From Leptobrachium leishanense (taxonomy: Eukaryota; Chordata; Amphibia; Anura; Megophryidae): a stretch of DNA of 64,000 nucleotides. Shown piece after piece: positions 1 through 12,560 of the stretch; positions within the stretch are counted from its first letter, which is position 1, and each line of letters opens with the position of its first letter. The translations under genes were made by a program, and so were the position numbers. The notes below the pieces were generated by a model that saw only the letters and a list, made by a program, of their open reading frames with translations, searched no databases and was not told the DNA's origin. The DNA lies in contig CM019064.1 of NCBI GenBank assembly GCA_009667805.1, forward strand, positions 78,304,400-78,368,399, written 5' to 3'.

Positions 1-914
1 ACTGAGTTAGAAGGAATCTCACCATGGCCTGGAATGCCAAGAGAGTCGGGAACCTGAAAAATACTCTGGCCTGGGTGATGAGGGAAGAACCCCAAATTGG
101 GTATGGTTCAAGTGGTCTGATGAAGGAGACTCTGGAAGGTTGGGATATATGTCATGGAAAATGGACCCTGATTTTCGTGGTCCTTAAGAAATCCCAGCAA
201 GGGAAAACCCTTCTTGTAAAGGATTGGAGACCATCAATCATAGGTATTTGCATAGGTATTCATTTCCTTGACAAAATCCTTTGCAAAAAGGAGACCATCT
301 GCATCGGGGCCACATTTGTGATTTTAGGTTCTAATTTCGGTAGTATGGCTTTACGCCTTTCAATAGCATTAACCTTACCCAAGCGCAAAAACATCTGTGG
401 ACCCATTCTTGTAAAGTATCGATCTCTAGAAATTTTTTGTCAATAATGGCATATTGACTGGAAATTGTCCTGACAATTTCTAAAGGCATCGTAGACTCCC
501 TTTGTTGAAGACCAACTAATTTTTCTCAATTACTTATTCGAGTTCACTCCTGGAGTGACAGCTGTACTTTTTGCCATTTGAGTGTGTCTAAGGCATACAG
601 CAACTTGTTACATGTGGTTTTTTTTGTCTAGCAGTTTCCTAATCCTGCTCTCAATATAGTTTGCAATGTGTGGAATGGAAGTCCATTCCACTGAACGTGG
701 GTGTTTAATAAGCGGAATAAGACTCACCCAGAGCATCCAACACTGCAGAGTTAGGGATCGTCTCCTGCATAGATGGAAGAAAGATCTCAGACAGTATCTG
801 AATCAAAGTCTCGAGATTGGAGAAATATAACTCAATAGAACCAATAAGTATATATTTTTTTACCTTCTCTATTCCACTGGTCAATGATTTTTTAAACAAT
901 TATAAAAACACTAA
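1..914. other. No recognised feature
   Basis: No gene or repeat family is recognised here. A 140-codon open frame at 24-446 (+) has no domain, signal or family resemblance that I can see, and its composition matches its surroundings. I regard it as a chance open frame or part of an unrecognised old repeat. Confidence 0.4.
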
Positions 915-1695
915 CAGGGTTATTCAAAGAGATCCGAATGGCTGCCGAAAGGTAACCAAACGCTAAAATTCAGCGTTCGGTTACCTTTCTTGGCCATTCA
1001 GCTATCCAGAGAGCAGGCAATTCGCCAAATCCTGGCGAATTGCCTGCACATATGGTGCCTGTTCGGTGCCTGTTCAAGGGCATTGAAATCCCTATAGCTT
1101 CGTCTATTCAGAGAACAAAAACCAGCAGTGAAAATGCCCTGCCATTCGGTGGCTTCATTCGGCAGATTTATTCAGGCGAATCTCATAGGCTTCAATGTTA
1201 AAAATATTCCCATTTTAATTCAATATCTAATAAACCATTTATTATAATATTCTGCAGTAAAAAGTCTCTTTAATTATAGATTTTTTAGAATCTGTTAAGC
1301 ATTTTTCGTTATTTTTTTGCAAAAAAATTCTTTCTGTTTTTTTCTTTTTTTTTAAACGTTTTTTCTTTTTTCTGTAACAGACCTTTTTAGTATTATTCAT
1401 TGGACCTCACATGTAAATTTCAGACATTTCAGACACCTCAGTAGTTTGTTTGCAAACAGCGTTTCACATTTCAAACATTCATGAGTACTTTTTTTCACTC
1501 CATTCGTCTGCGGTGTCGGGTTTTTCCGGCGGCTGCTCTGCGCTGTGATCGGCTCCTGCTCGGGTTTCTCCGGCGTCTTCAGCAGGATTAATCCAGATGT
1601 TTTTGCGTGTTTCTGTGAGCCTTCGTCGGGTTTTGCGGAGAGTTTTCGGCGGGTTTGTGGTGACTTTTCCCTGCACTACGACGGCCCTGTAAATT
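915..1695 (+). mobile_element. Family A non-autonomous DNA transposon, right end lost
   Basis: The left end is the TIR CAGGGTTATTCAAAGAGA, seen intact in better copies at 47397-48265 and 50039-50939. Just inside is a short palindrome (AACGCTGAAA-type centre), followed by a second small palindrome around GGCAATTCGCC / GGCGAATTGCC, the CCATTCGGTGG segment, an AT-rich core and a GC-richer 3' part. Sequence matching stops near 1690, after GACTTTTCCCTGCACTAC, so the right TIR is missing. The element encodes no transposase; it must have been moved by an enzyme supplied elsewhere. The superfamily is not certain. Confidence 0.75.
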
Positions 1696-2246
1696 TTAAC
1701 ATTTGAATATTGTTCAAGACAGGCTATCCACTGTACATAAATTCTGAGATTGGGGAAGCCCGTATCAGCTTCCTCATTCTCTCTATTCGAATCTCCAAAA
1801 GATCTGATCTCAGTCACGTCACATTTGGCATGTTTTCAACATTGTGCATTACATGAATGAGCATAACCTCTTTTAAGTCCTAAGAAACTTGAACAGAAAT
1901 AGACTTTCAAACTGTGCTCTTCACTATTTTTTTAGAAACATTTTCTTGGGCATGTGTTTTTAGGGAGTTGTCCTTCTCCGTCTTGAGGGGGCACGAGCAC
2001 CCCTTAGATAGATATAGCTGGAATTGAATAAAATTCATTAGTAATACCTGAAATGACAACTTGGGTCTGAGGGATATAAGTGGTGGTTTCAGAAAAGTCC
2101 CTAATTAAAGTAGTTTCAAAGATGTTAGCGAAAGCAACCAAGGCAAAAGAACACTTGAAACTTGACTGGGGTTAAAAACATGAGCAAGAGTAGTCGAGGT
2201 AAGTAAATCACTGCTCGTGTTTGGAATAGGAGGATCTCTACATAAG

Positions 2247-4297
2247 TGTCACAGTTCCACCAGTTCCAGCCATGGTGGTGAGAGCGATCCAGGCCAGCTC
2301 TTTCCTGTCTGAGTTAGACAGGGCGGAATCCCTGTGCCACTCCTGGATTCCCCTGATCTGGCCTGAGATCACATGGTCAGTCCTGTTTCCCATAAATATT
2401 GCAAACAGTGCATGGGTTCCTGGTTTCCGAGAGTCTTGTCCTTGAGGGTTCCTGTTTCTGAGTATAGCTTCCTGTATTCGTGTCTTGGATTTCTGTGTAA
2501 GATTCTTGGTCTGGTATTGACAATTCTATTTTGTTATTCCTGCACTCTATGTATTGCTGTTTCTTGATTTTGTGTACCATATTCTTGGCTTGTACTCTCC
2601 TGGCTCTTGATCCCTGGCATACGGTTGACACCCTACCCTGGTGTTTAGACCCTCTTGCATTTCCTCTGACCATTCTCTTGTTAACCCCTGTTGTTATTTG
2701 TGTGCCCTGTGTCACGACCCACTACTCGCGCTGCTGCGCAAAGACGCCATGTTAAGCCGCGCACTATCTATCTATCCTAGACCCAGATAATTAGGCGCAC
2801 TTATCTACCCGTCCCGGCCACACTTTCTCTCACAACAGGCACGTAAAGCGCGATATACTGATCCCAGGATTGCAACGCAGTACAAGTCCTCTCCTGAAGC
2901 GCATACTACCTACGTCTCTCACAATCCCGGAGCTCACTTTCTTATTCTATTAGTAACGCTGCCACCAGTCCTCACGGACACTACGCGCGTCGCAACAGGA
3001 GACGCAGGGTTTAGCAGCCGCACTATCCTAGACTCGGACAGTGACTACGGATCCCACAATTCCCTGCTGTTTCCTGACAACCGCAACACGCAATTTCTTA
3101 TATATAACCGAGCTTAAAGCAAATAGCAATACCCCCAATCTCTTAGTTAGCGTGGATTTCATCAGCCAGAATCAGAACTTAAATACTTTTCTGTTTATTT
3201 ATGATAGAAAAATCACAGTGCTTTGTTACATAAAAAATTATAACTAGAATAAATCAATTAATTACACACTACACAGCAAACGAAAGAAAAAGGGTTAACC
3301 ATAGAGCGTTACTTACAAAGAGCTGTTCATTAAGCTAGCAGCCATGGCCTCCTGGAGTCTAGAGATAGGAACATGGACCGATCAGTCCTCTTTCGAAGAT
3401 ACCCCAAGTGGTCAGCCAAAAACACATAGCCAGTGTTCGAATTTATACACTTCCTGATCTTTCCAGCCCCCACCCACCAATGGCCCAGTGTCCTGGACTC
3501 CATTTCCCAGAGTGCAATTCTCGCTCGTGCTCAGTAAGCTTGTCAATTAATCTTTAATTGCCCAAATGTGTCTATCTCTGCCCCAGACCCCCCTTAGAGA
3601 TCAAGGATGTGCTTCCTGTCTTTGAAAATTGGGTTTAACATCTTGGTGCCGAGTTGGCTTCCAAGGTGTGATTTTCTATGTCAGTGTACTAAAGGAATTC
3701 CCTTTTTACAGCTACGTGTTATATCCTCCCCCAGGGGAGAAAGCAAACCATGTTAATTACATTTCAGCTGTGAACACAGGGATACACTTACCAAATGGCC
3801 AGACACAAATATGAATATACTCTATATGGAGGAGATATGTATGAACCGGCAGATAGACACATATATACAGGCAGACCCTTATATAGATAGAAATACAGAT
3901 CTAATCTGCCACACCCTGTATCTTGTGTTTTATTAGAAGGCCAGTATAAGAACCTTGTCCCAGATCAGGGATTCCTCATGTGTGCTATTGTGCTGCTGTA
4001 TCTTGTTTAACCCTCACCCTTCCTGTTCTCCTGTTCATGTGTATTCTTGTTGAGGCTCCCTTCCCTAGTATAGAGGCCATTCCAAGGACCTTTATCCCAG
4101 AGGTAGGGTTCCCTTTAGTTCTGTTCTCCTGCCATTTCCTGTTGTTCCGGTTCTGTCTTTCTCTTGTCTTGTATTCAAGTATCTGCGTCATATCTGTGTC
4201 CTGTGGTCAGTCTATTCAGCCAGTTGCAAACCTGTCTCGAGGGCTGAATATCCTGTACAAAGGGCCCACCTTGGCTCACGCTGGGTGCCCCGTGACA
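2247..4297. mobile_element. Outer solo LTR (about 842 bp once the nested LTR is removed)
   Basis: It begins TGTCACAG and ends CCCGTGACA, giving the TG...CA ends typical of LTRs with a short inverted repeat (TGTCAC/GTGACA). It is flanked by a perfect 5-bp direct repeat ATAAG at 2242-2246 and 4298-4302. No gag, pol or primer-binding site lies beside it, so it is a solo LTR left by recombination between the two LTRs of a retrotransposon, probably Ty3/Gypsy-like. It is interrupted by a second LTR at 2710-3913. Confidence 0.75.
2710..3913. mobile_element. Inner solo LTR nested in the outer LTR
   Basis: It begins TGTCACGACC and ends TCTGCCACA. The flanking 5-bp direct repeat CCCTG is perfect (2705-2709 and 3914-3918). 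At about 1.2 kb it is a plausible Gypsy-type LTR. The region holds no coding sequence. Because it cuts the LTR at 2247-4297, it must be the younger insertion. Confidence 0.75.
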
Positions 4298-4302
4298 ATA
4301 AG

Positions 4303-6430
4303 ATACCTAAAAAGCTAAACTGCTAACCACTCGAGCACAGAGACCTGTAACACCAAAGAAAAATGCCACAAACGGTGTCTGAGGTGAACAGAGATGTGTT
4401 AGTAAAAGTAGTAGAAGACATTATGATCTCAACAGAAGTAAAGAAAAAAAAAAGCGGCGGATGTGAGAGCGACCCTTAAATGAGGAGCTAAGCAGACAAA
4501 AAAACCCCCCACAAAAATCTGGCATGAAAACAAACCAGACCAGAGAAAATGAAAGAAAAAAGCTTATAAAGACGGCACTAAGACTCAGGAAATACGAATG
4601 AAAAGGATGAAAATAGGGAAATAACATAAAATGGGAAAGATGGAGGTGTTTGTATATCTGCTCCATTAAAACTAAATAATGTTATAAATAAAAGAAATTA
4701 TATAGATATTTACAATAACAAACTACATTAGGTGAATAGAGAAATACTCCTTGGAGGAAGCAGCACGAAAGATAATTATAATGGACGTTTCCTGTCCTTA
4801 TATACCTGCTCCCTTATCCTGATTGGTCCTTAGACTGCCTGCTGTGTGTTCATTGGTCATACCTGTTACTAACTGTATGCTGTTTCTACCTAGCCTCATA
4901 ATTGTTTGTACATTGATTTGTTTTCTTTGCTGCCGAGGTTTCAGTAAAAGAAAGCTAAGCATAATATGAAGCCTGCGTCATGTAATGTAATTCCCAATTT
5001 AAATAAACTCGGCTATTGTGCTTATTAGCATTTTTGTTTTTATAGATGTGTTGCATGTACATTAAAAAATAAAGATTGCACAGCTGTAATGCTGTCTCAA
5101 TAATGCGTTTGCCAAGCCACTTCCTTTCAGAAACCATGACCTAAATAGTCAGCAAATACAAGTTTTGGATCGCTGTGGGATTTACAAGACTTCATTCTTT
5201 GTGGGAAACTTGAATATGCCTAAACAGAAAACTGAGGACAGGGTTTCCCACTGCTTAGAAAGGCAAAGCTTAATTTATCAAGCCTGTTAGGTTGTTTCCT
5301 TTGGACCAACTTATTAATAGTTCATGTTTCAGCAGACAAACTCTGCCATACACTGTACCTGAGAACACAACACAATCATTCTGCCTGCTAGGTAGTATTA
5401 GCTTTCAATACCAAGCAGATGCCAAAACTCACTCACAAATCACCGAGGAAACAAGACATTTTTGTTCTGTCCAGGCAACTTTAATATGATAGGTGTGTGT
5501 GCATTGCCCAACAGTTTACTATTTTATACTCCTAATTTATTAATATAAACTAAGTCTACAAATACCTGCAGTAATAACAGTAAAATATGGCACGGCATCA
5601 AAAAATATTTTTATAGTGTCTGAAATGCTAAGGGGCAGCAGTCTCTTACTGATACTCCGGTTCTAGTAAACGAGCCACAACTGCTACATCTGATGCTCCT
5701 CTGCATCCCTAAATAATCCGGCACCTTTGCAAACATTTAGGACGATCAGAACATGACTCTAGCAGGCGTCCCATGTGCTAGGAATGTTTTTGCAGTCGAT
5801 ACATGACCAGATCAATCACTGAGGAGTGCTCCAGCGAACGCCAAAGAGTCGGTTTATATGGAGTAGAAGGTAAAACATTTCCAGGATAAATAGGGTCAAT
5901 AATGGAGGCTCTCTTGAAGGCCAATTTTATTTCATTTTCCTACGAAGGATGTATGCTCAACTTATAATAATAAGCCTTAAATTATGCTACGTGGTGAAAA
6001 ACCAAAATGGAAATGATATACTGTAGATACAAAAAGGGCAAATATAAAGTAAATGTCTGACCTGCTCATCAAAAGGCCTGTACAAAGAATGAACCCACCC
6101 TAAGACACTCAGCTGGCAAAGAGAAATATGTGTTTCTCTATAAAGATAACAACGTATGTTTATTACTTTTACTGGGATGGATGTTTTCTCCAACATTGTT
6201 TTCCCTTTTTTCCTTTTGCCTAGACATTTCATTGGCAAAGCAGTGCGATAAATATTAGTACTGGAATTATGAACAGCTTCTTGCATCAACAGTCTTGTCC
6301 CTGTTTTTTCAGCACAAATAAAAATTTATTCAAAACGAACTGCCTTAGACTGTGTAGTTATCAATTAAACAATGATGGTTCTGTTTTGTAAAACAAATGT
6401 TTGTTTTCCTATCCAGTTGTAATTATCTAT
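4303..6430. other. No recognised feature
   Basis: AT-rich sequence with purine-rich runs near 4440-4680. Only short open frames occur. I see no repeat end, RNA gene or coding signature that I can support. Confidence 0.4.
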
Positions 6431-6436
6431 AGTGCA

Positions 6437-6705
6437 GGGGCCAGGCTTATTTTTCTCACCAGATGCACCTCGCATACCTCCCCCCTCTGCCGGTCCCTCC
6501 ATTGGCTTCCTGTACGTTTCAGGATACCGTTTAAAATACTGACTCTCACATTCAAATCGCTCAATAACTCAACTCCTCCCTAAATGTCTTCTTTACTCCG
6601 CAAGCACGTCCCATCTAGACAACTCCAGTCAGCTGGCGATATCCACCTGTTATCTGTCTACACCCGCATGGCCAACTCTCCCCTCCAAGACATCTCAAGG
6701 GTAGC
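6437..6705 (+). pseudogene. L2/CR1-clade LINE, reverse transcriptase C-terminal fragment
   Basis: The plus-strand translation contains RLIFLTRCTSHTSP and LHWLPVRFRIPFKILTLTF. This is the conserved C-terminal block of L2/CR1-clade LINE ORF2, just after the reverse transcriptase domain (typically HWLPV-RF-I-FKIL). A stop codon follows at about 6581; recognisable residues continue past it (HVPSRQLQSAGD), so the piece is a dead fragment. A better copy of the same block lies at 29868-30497. It abuts a family A fragment on the right. Confidence 0.7.
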
Positions 6706-6953
6706 TCCGGTCCTGTGAAATGCATTTCGGCAACTTTTCACTGCTGTTCGGTGTCTGTGAATAGATTAACCATTGCTTCTCTATGGGGGATTTCACTGCC
6801 CTCGAACATGCACCTAACTCAGAGGCAGTTCGCCAAAATTTGGTGAATTCCCTGCTCCCAAAATAGCCGAACGGCCACGAAAGGACACTGTACACTGAAT
6901 TTAGGCATCTGTTTAGATTTCGTGGCCAGATCATCTTTCTCTGAATAATCCCT
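6706..6953 (-). mobile_element. Family A/B fragment, reversed
   Basis: This is the reverse of the left part of the family A/B elements. It contains the TTTCGGCAAC..TTTTCACTGCTGTTCGG segment, GGCAGTTCGCCAAAATTTGG and a terminal TCTCTGAATAATCCCTT equivalent to the TIR. It lacks the other half. Confidence 0.65.
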
Positions 6954-7995
6954 TAAGATCTTTCATTGAGTTGTTCTGTTTCAGGGTCATAAAAGTTATT
7001 ATTCAGTTTCTCCAGTTTTTACAGCTTTTTCAATATAATCATTTAGATGGTTTCCTTCCATGCACACATTCATATACAAAAATGGTATAAACAAGATAGT
7101 GTTCTAATTAAAACATGCATATAATTTATTAATCAAGACAGTACTGTTTGATATAGCAGAATAAATATATAAAAGCACAACTCGGTTATTGCCAATTGGA
7201 AGCATACATTCAGCATCTTATTTTGTCACGTTTCTTTCAAAGAGTTTTTTTCTCAACAACATCTATACTAAAAATGTAATGTATTGTAAACACCCCAGGA
7301 AATGGGAAAAAAAATACTGAACACTATCATTTAATTCTGTAAGTCTTTTAAAATATTTTTCTATCTCAATTGTTCTATTATATACATTTTCCAATAACTA
7401 CAGCAATTCCTGCAATATTATCAGAGCATTTACCTATCACAATTTGCGCCATTATATTTTCACTCGCAGTTCTTACCACAGCGGTTTCACTAACTTCTGT
7501 ATTTTATTTGAATATAGATAACCAATTTTCTTTTAAGAATAACATCAGGAAATAGCACATAAGGCGGCAGGTCGATCACTTAGCGTAGCACAGACATTCC
7601 ACATAATACACTTTCATTTGTCCTGGAGTAAAATAGAACATTGTCAAAAAAAATTATATGTATAGAAAAAAAACAAAACAAAACAATAAAGTGTCACATA
7701 TTGAGACGATTAGGTTAAAATGTATAAATTGCCCCTATTAAATATATTGTTTGTTCCGCATTGGAGATGAGAAATACATTTCCATATCTAAGAAAACAAA
7801 ATGTACAGGTACTACATAGCTTTTACATTTCAAACAGATTTTATGCAATATATTCATCTTTAAAATTCTGGTTTTGGTGGAACTTAAAATTCCTATCTTG
7901 AAAGTTTTGCAGTCGACTATATTTAGTGATTTCACATTTCTAATGCAGATATAATCTACAACTTCTCACTTTTTGCATATAAATGTTTTTTTTGA
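6954..7995. other. AT-rich region, no recognised feature
   Basis: AT-rich sequence with short open frames only. No gene or clear repeat end is visible. Confidence 0.4.
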
Positions 7996-8190
7996 GAAAG
8001 GATTTTACCAGGAAGGATACATTGAGATTTCTCTCATTTTCAAGTATGTCGTGGGTGGCGAGTATGTACCGTTAGGTGTCTTGCCCAAGGACACTTACTG
8101 GAGAGGTGCTCTTGCTGGGATTGAACCCATGTCTCCACAGGCTCTCTCCACGCAGAGCAGTGATGTTACCTCTACTCCACCTAGCTGGTA
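7996..8190 (-). mobile_element. tRNA-derived SINE
   Basis: Read on the minus strand, the head resembles a tRNA gene. It has an A-box-like TGGAGTAGAGGT, then about 40 bases on a B box GGTTCAATCCC, followed by AGCAAGAGCACC. Next comes a body with AGTGTCCTTGGGCAAGACACC, and the end is the tail motif AATGTATCCTTCCTGGTAAAA. Such SINEs are transcribed by RNA polymerase III from the internal boxes and mobilised by a partner LINE. The same body recurs at 44265-44815 and 58893-59290, and the same tail at 43537-43612, 17498-17534 and 53443-53500. Confidence 0.7.
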
Positions 8191-8233
8191 ACATGGGCAA
8201 CCCTCATGCTAGTGATACAGCAGATGGGTTTAA

Positions 8234-8888
8234 AGGGCCACTACCACCAAAAAATGAAATGTTCTTATTTTTTTTTATGTTTCTGATATCTTACATGTGT
8301 TTTGTTTTTCTTATGTTTGTTTATTTAAGAAAATATTTTACTCTGTATATGTCACTGGGTGCATCCATTGTGTGATATTTTGTGTTGTAAACTGCTCCCC
8401 CATAGTATTTTCTATCACTTGGTCCTCACTGTGTGGCAATGGCCATAGAATGGAGTCTATCGATCAATCACTGACTCAAATAATTGTATTATGTGGTATG
8501 TATTCCAAGGACATCACCAGGGAGTAGATTAGAAGTATTTTAAGATCACTGTCCTATATCATTCAGCTGCCAGCTCTTATCTAAATTAGCCTTTAGAAAA
8601 AATAGACCCCCTGCTGCCTTATCTAAACATTCCATCTTCCACCTCATTATCTCTTAGATAATGTGGATTAAAGAAACAAGAACCACAAAGCAAAGCTTTT
8701 GGTAAATGTTGGATCATGGGAAAAATACATAAAACATAAAGAAGAGATCAAAGCCTAACTTTATTTTTCCTTTTTACATGCAATTACTTCAAACAAAGAA
8801 AAATAACAGCAGTATATGGTTTATAATGTGGTTTTATTTGTAATGCACCAGAAATCTAGTTACAGATTATGTAAATGGTAGTGTCCCT
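8234..8888. mobile_element. T2/Kolobok-like non-autonomous element
   Basis: The flanks are TTAA at 8230-8233 and TTAA at 8889-8892. The ends are AGGGCCACTACCA on the left and, reading inward, AGGGACACTACCA on the right. The combined TTAAAGGG form matches the T2/Kolobok TIR described in Xenopus (TTAAAGGRR). The interior is AT-rich with no transposase. Confidence 0.7.
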
Positions 8889-8953
8889 TTAAGCAGAGAT
8901 CACGGGATGCAACGACCTAATCACTCTTGGTTACAGCAGGTGAAGAAGAAATC

Positions 8954-9048
8954 GATATAATTGTAAAGATCTGGATATAATTGTAAAGATCTGGATATAT
9001 TTGTAAAGATCTGGATATATTTGTAAAGATCTGGATATATTTGTAAGA
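8954..9048. repeat. 20-bp tandem repeat, five units
   Basis: Five near-identical copies of GATATAWTTGTAAAGATCTG lie head to tail, the last one truncated. Each unit holds an AGATCT site. The array is not coding. Confidence 0.95.
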
Positions 9049-9189
9049 TTATATTGCAAAATGTTGCCTATTTAATCAACTTTTATTGCACTCATTTATG
9101 TTAATGCTGTGGCTCTTCGGGAATGTAGAGAGTGTAAAATAGTTTTTGATACAAGACAATTAGAAAAATAAATAATAAATAAAATTTCA

Positions 9190-9902
9190 GGGCTATATTA
9201 CAATCTTCGCGTAAAAACGCTTGCGCAACGCGTGAATTTGTGTGTCAAGCGTTAAATGTTTATGTGCGTAAATCTCCGCTGGAATTACAATCCTCGCGCG
9301 TTTTTTCATCCGTCGATCAATAACACTCGTATACCGTGCACAAATACTTGCGCAGTAACATTACACGCAGAAATCAGTGGGCGGACTGTTTTTTTCACGC
9401 TATTCAGCCAATCATAATTAAGAACCACAATTAACGCACGTTAAGTTTTTGCACCTGCCACAGTCAGTCTGAGCATACAGTATATGCTGCAGCAATAATA
9501 AATGCAGACACAACTTCTCCATTTTATTGGTTTGGTATGAGTAGAATGTGTAACTATACGTTGCTGCTTTTTTTTTGGGGCTGGTGTATTTGGATTCGGC
9601 CAGGTTGTTCAGATTTGCCATTAACACCAGCTTTTAGGAGTTGCTAAAATGATGCACGTAACGGCTGTGCGTTAAATCCTGCGCATAGACTGTAATACCA
9701 TCCGCGTACCAGCGCACAAATGTATTTGCGCTCACAATGTTACATATAGGACGTGCAACGTACAGCAAGCTCGCGGTAGACGATTACGCGAGTTTGTTGC
9801 GCTGACTATGTAATACAGCGTTCGGCGCAAAGGGTTTTACCCCTCACATTAATGTGTTTTTCAGCCGGCGCAAACGTTTGCGCGAAGATTGTAATTTATC
9901 CC
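9190..9902. mobile_element. Harbinger-like non-autonomous element H1
   Basis: The TIR GGGCTATATTACAATCTTCG is mirrored at the right end by CGAAGATTGTAATTTATCCC. The flanking 3-bp direct repeat is TCA (9187-9189 and 9903-9905). GGG-starting TIRs with 3-bp duplications fit PIF/Harbinger, but the assignment is inferred. Subterminal regions are dense in GCGCAA/TTGCGC motifs. A minus-strand frame (9418-9627) beginning MLMANLNNLAESKYTSPKK is shared with copy 50955-51697 and may be a decayed fragment of an ancestral coding region. Confidence 0.75.
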
Positions 9903-12059
9903 TCACACTTTAAAGACTTCCAACAACACGGGAACCAGTGGAAAGTATATTGTCCTCTTTCTGCTTGTCAGCCACAGGGAAAATAAACACCCTTTGGTAG
10001 CCCACTTCCAATGGCATTTCCCACAAGGTAATCCCAGGTCCTTCTAAAATCAAATGTCCACAATCAGTTCATAAAATCAGTCCATAAAGTTGAAATAGCT
10101 ACAAGATAAAAACTAGTTGGAATGAAACAACACAAATAGCCAGTATTCTATCGACACTTTTAGTCCTTCTTCAGACTTCGGCAGGAGTGTCATACTGATC
10201 TCCCTTCGATGTACTGTATAAATACTACATCAATGGACAATTGGCCAATCTCATTGGTGGCAACTCAAAAGCAATATTGCAGGCGTATAGCCGCCCCCTT
10301 TTCTTCTGGGTACGTGCAGATTAGAGTATTAAACAGGTGCAGGCATGAAATGTCTACTCTATAGTTCCAGACATGAACAGAAACAAAATGTTAAACAGGG
10401 GCATACAGGATTATCGCATGCTCTTTACCTCCCGATATGCCTTGAACAAGATGTCCCAATGGCGCATGCATAGACTCCCATCAGCTCGGATCAGAGCTGA
10501 ATGGTTAAATCATGACAGGCCCAGCTCATTTTTACTTAAATGCTAATATACTGTGCTTGTGCAGATGCAAACCTAATGGGTAAAAAAAGTCAAGGGTAAT
10601 GGTACATCATACCACCATAGCGAAACCCTTATCACCTACCAAAAATATTGAGAGGGACTCTGCCAATGAGTTACATATATGCACCTAACAATACAATTAA
10701 TAAACCATATAATGGACCATAAAAACGAAAAAGGTTATAAAAACCTTTAAAAAATAGAGAGAAAAGGGACAATGAATTAAAATCACGTAACAGATCTAGT
10801 TCAACCCCAGAAGCATACTAAATCTATATTTTATTCAGTCCAGGGGGCATTTAGGGTTACCAGTCATTGGATCCATCTGGTCTCCCTTCGTGGCAGATCT
10901 CAGGCTATATCACCCACCTATCACTGAGTTGTAATTTTATCAGTCCCCATGAAAGCTAGTTCATCATCCTGATACTGGGAAAAATTATTACAATATACTG
11001 GCACTATAGGTTTATTACTATTTGTTTCTCGTATCCCATATAGATGCTCATACATGTTCTTTTAGTTTCCTAATAGTTTTTATCAATATATTGAGCTGTC
11101 CAGTAACATGTTGTAATACACTAGACACAATACATATTTTATTTTCTCTTTTTTGCATCTACAAAGGGACATTTGCGTCTGTGTGTAGTTCCTCTATCGG
11201 GTGTACCATCACTCATGTTATTAGCTTGTAACAGCATAGTTTAACAACAGGTTCACTTTACCTGTGATGTCTCATTACAGGGTGGATATCACATTAATCA
11301 TAAAGATCGATGCGATACTGCACACCTTCATGAAATATTACTTACCACTATTTACTCAGTTTCAGCTTGGGGTCCTGCCATGATTGTCCTGCATATGCGT
11401 TGCGGATAAAGGGTCACCGGGTAGCATTGTGCTTTGACACGGTGGTGACGTTGTCACTCAGAGGGCTGTTAGGAAAGAGCGGACTGGCTGTCCCATAGGA
11501 CACTTTTACGCTCAAAGATGTCACTCACAGTCGGCGTGCCACCAGAAGCGAGTGACAGTCAATCGTCAATGAAGGATTACTCAATATTTTCCAATAGATT
11601 GTGTTAGTGAAAAATGCAAGCACATATATAGTATGAAATCCCTATCAAAACAGCCAAATATGTGTTGTGTGTTACAGATGCACTTTAACTGTCATTCTTA
11701 GTAGCGCTTCCATAATTTGATGATTTCCTTCTCTTCCTATGAAAAATCAAAGAAATTCATACCACATTTTGCTAGGCAGTTGACAGCATTCTTGTTTCTC
11801 ACTTGCAAATACAGTATCTAGTCTTCCCATAGTAAACCCTATACTGGTAAAGACCAGCCCAGACTCTCCAATAAAGCATTGATATTAAAATACTCGGACA
11901 TTGTAGTAGCTCCATAAACTAGAGAAGAATAGTCTTTAGGAAACCTAGCAGAGGCTGGCACGACATGTCTCTCTTTTAAATGAAGATTTGTGACTGGTAA
12001 GAAAGCATCTTGACTTTTTCCGACTTAAATAAGAGACCAGATTACCTATTACACATTTT
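9903..12059. other. Unassigned region with a possible Penelope-like 3' motif
   Basis: No gene is recognised. Around 10160-10200, read on the minus strand, the motif CTGAAGAAGGACTAAAAG is followed by TGTCG. This resembles a decayed form of the CTGATGA..GAAAC hammerhead-type core found in Penelope-like element termini. The resemblance is weak. The rest is AT-rich with short frames. Confidence 0.3.
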
Positions 12060-12560
12060 GGGCTAAATTACAATCCATATGCTAAAACGGGGACGCTAGG
12101 GAGAAAAAATGTGCCCGCAGTTTTCTCCCTAGCGCCCCCCGTTTTAGCACGGGATTACAATGCAGGTGCTTAAAAAGCTGCCAGAATTGTTACCGGGCGC
12201 CAGCCCCGGGATGTGCCCGGCAGCACTGACCTCTGCCGCGTGAATCCTCTCAATGGAGTCCATAGGACTCCATTGAGTTTCCCCCTGCCGGTCACATGAC
12301 CTGCCGGATCTCGCCTCGCCTGACAGAGTTCCGTGCCATGTGACGAGCTGGAGCATGTCTGGAGCAGATCACTGACCAGGGCATGGCGATATTTCTGTTG
12401 TACTGCTCCTGACTCAATCAAAAGCACCAGATCTGCTGCAGGCCATGCTTCAGGCCCAAGAGAAGATCTCTCGGCCTGGTCAGACTCATGGCACTTCAGT
12501 ATTGATGTCTTTCCTGTAGCTCCCTGCAATATTGGCTCATGAAGATCACGGCTTGACGAC
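12060..12560 (+). mobile_element. Harbinger-like element H6 with internal hairpin, right end unclear
   Basis: It starts GGGCTAAATTACAATCC. It carries a strong palindrome at about 12078-12160 whose arms begin GCTAAAACGGGGACGC and TTTTCTCCCTAGCGCCCC. It then shares the segment TGGAGTCCATAGGACTCCAT with the element at 19851-20545. Open frames on both strands reflect GC content rather than a gene. I could not fix the right end. Confidence 0.55.

Noticed and set aside
24..446. 140-codon open frame near the window start
   Set aside because: No domain, no supporting signal; within chance for a window this size.
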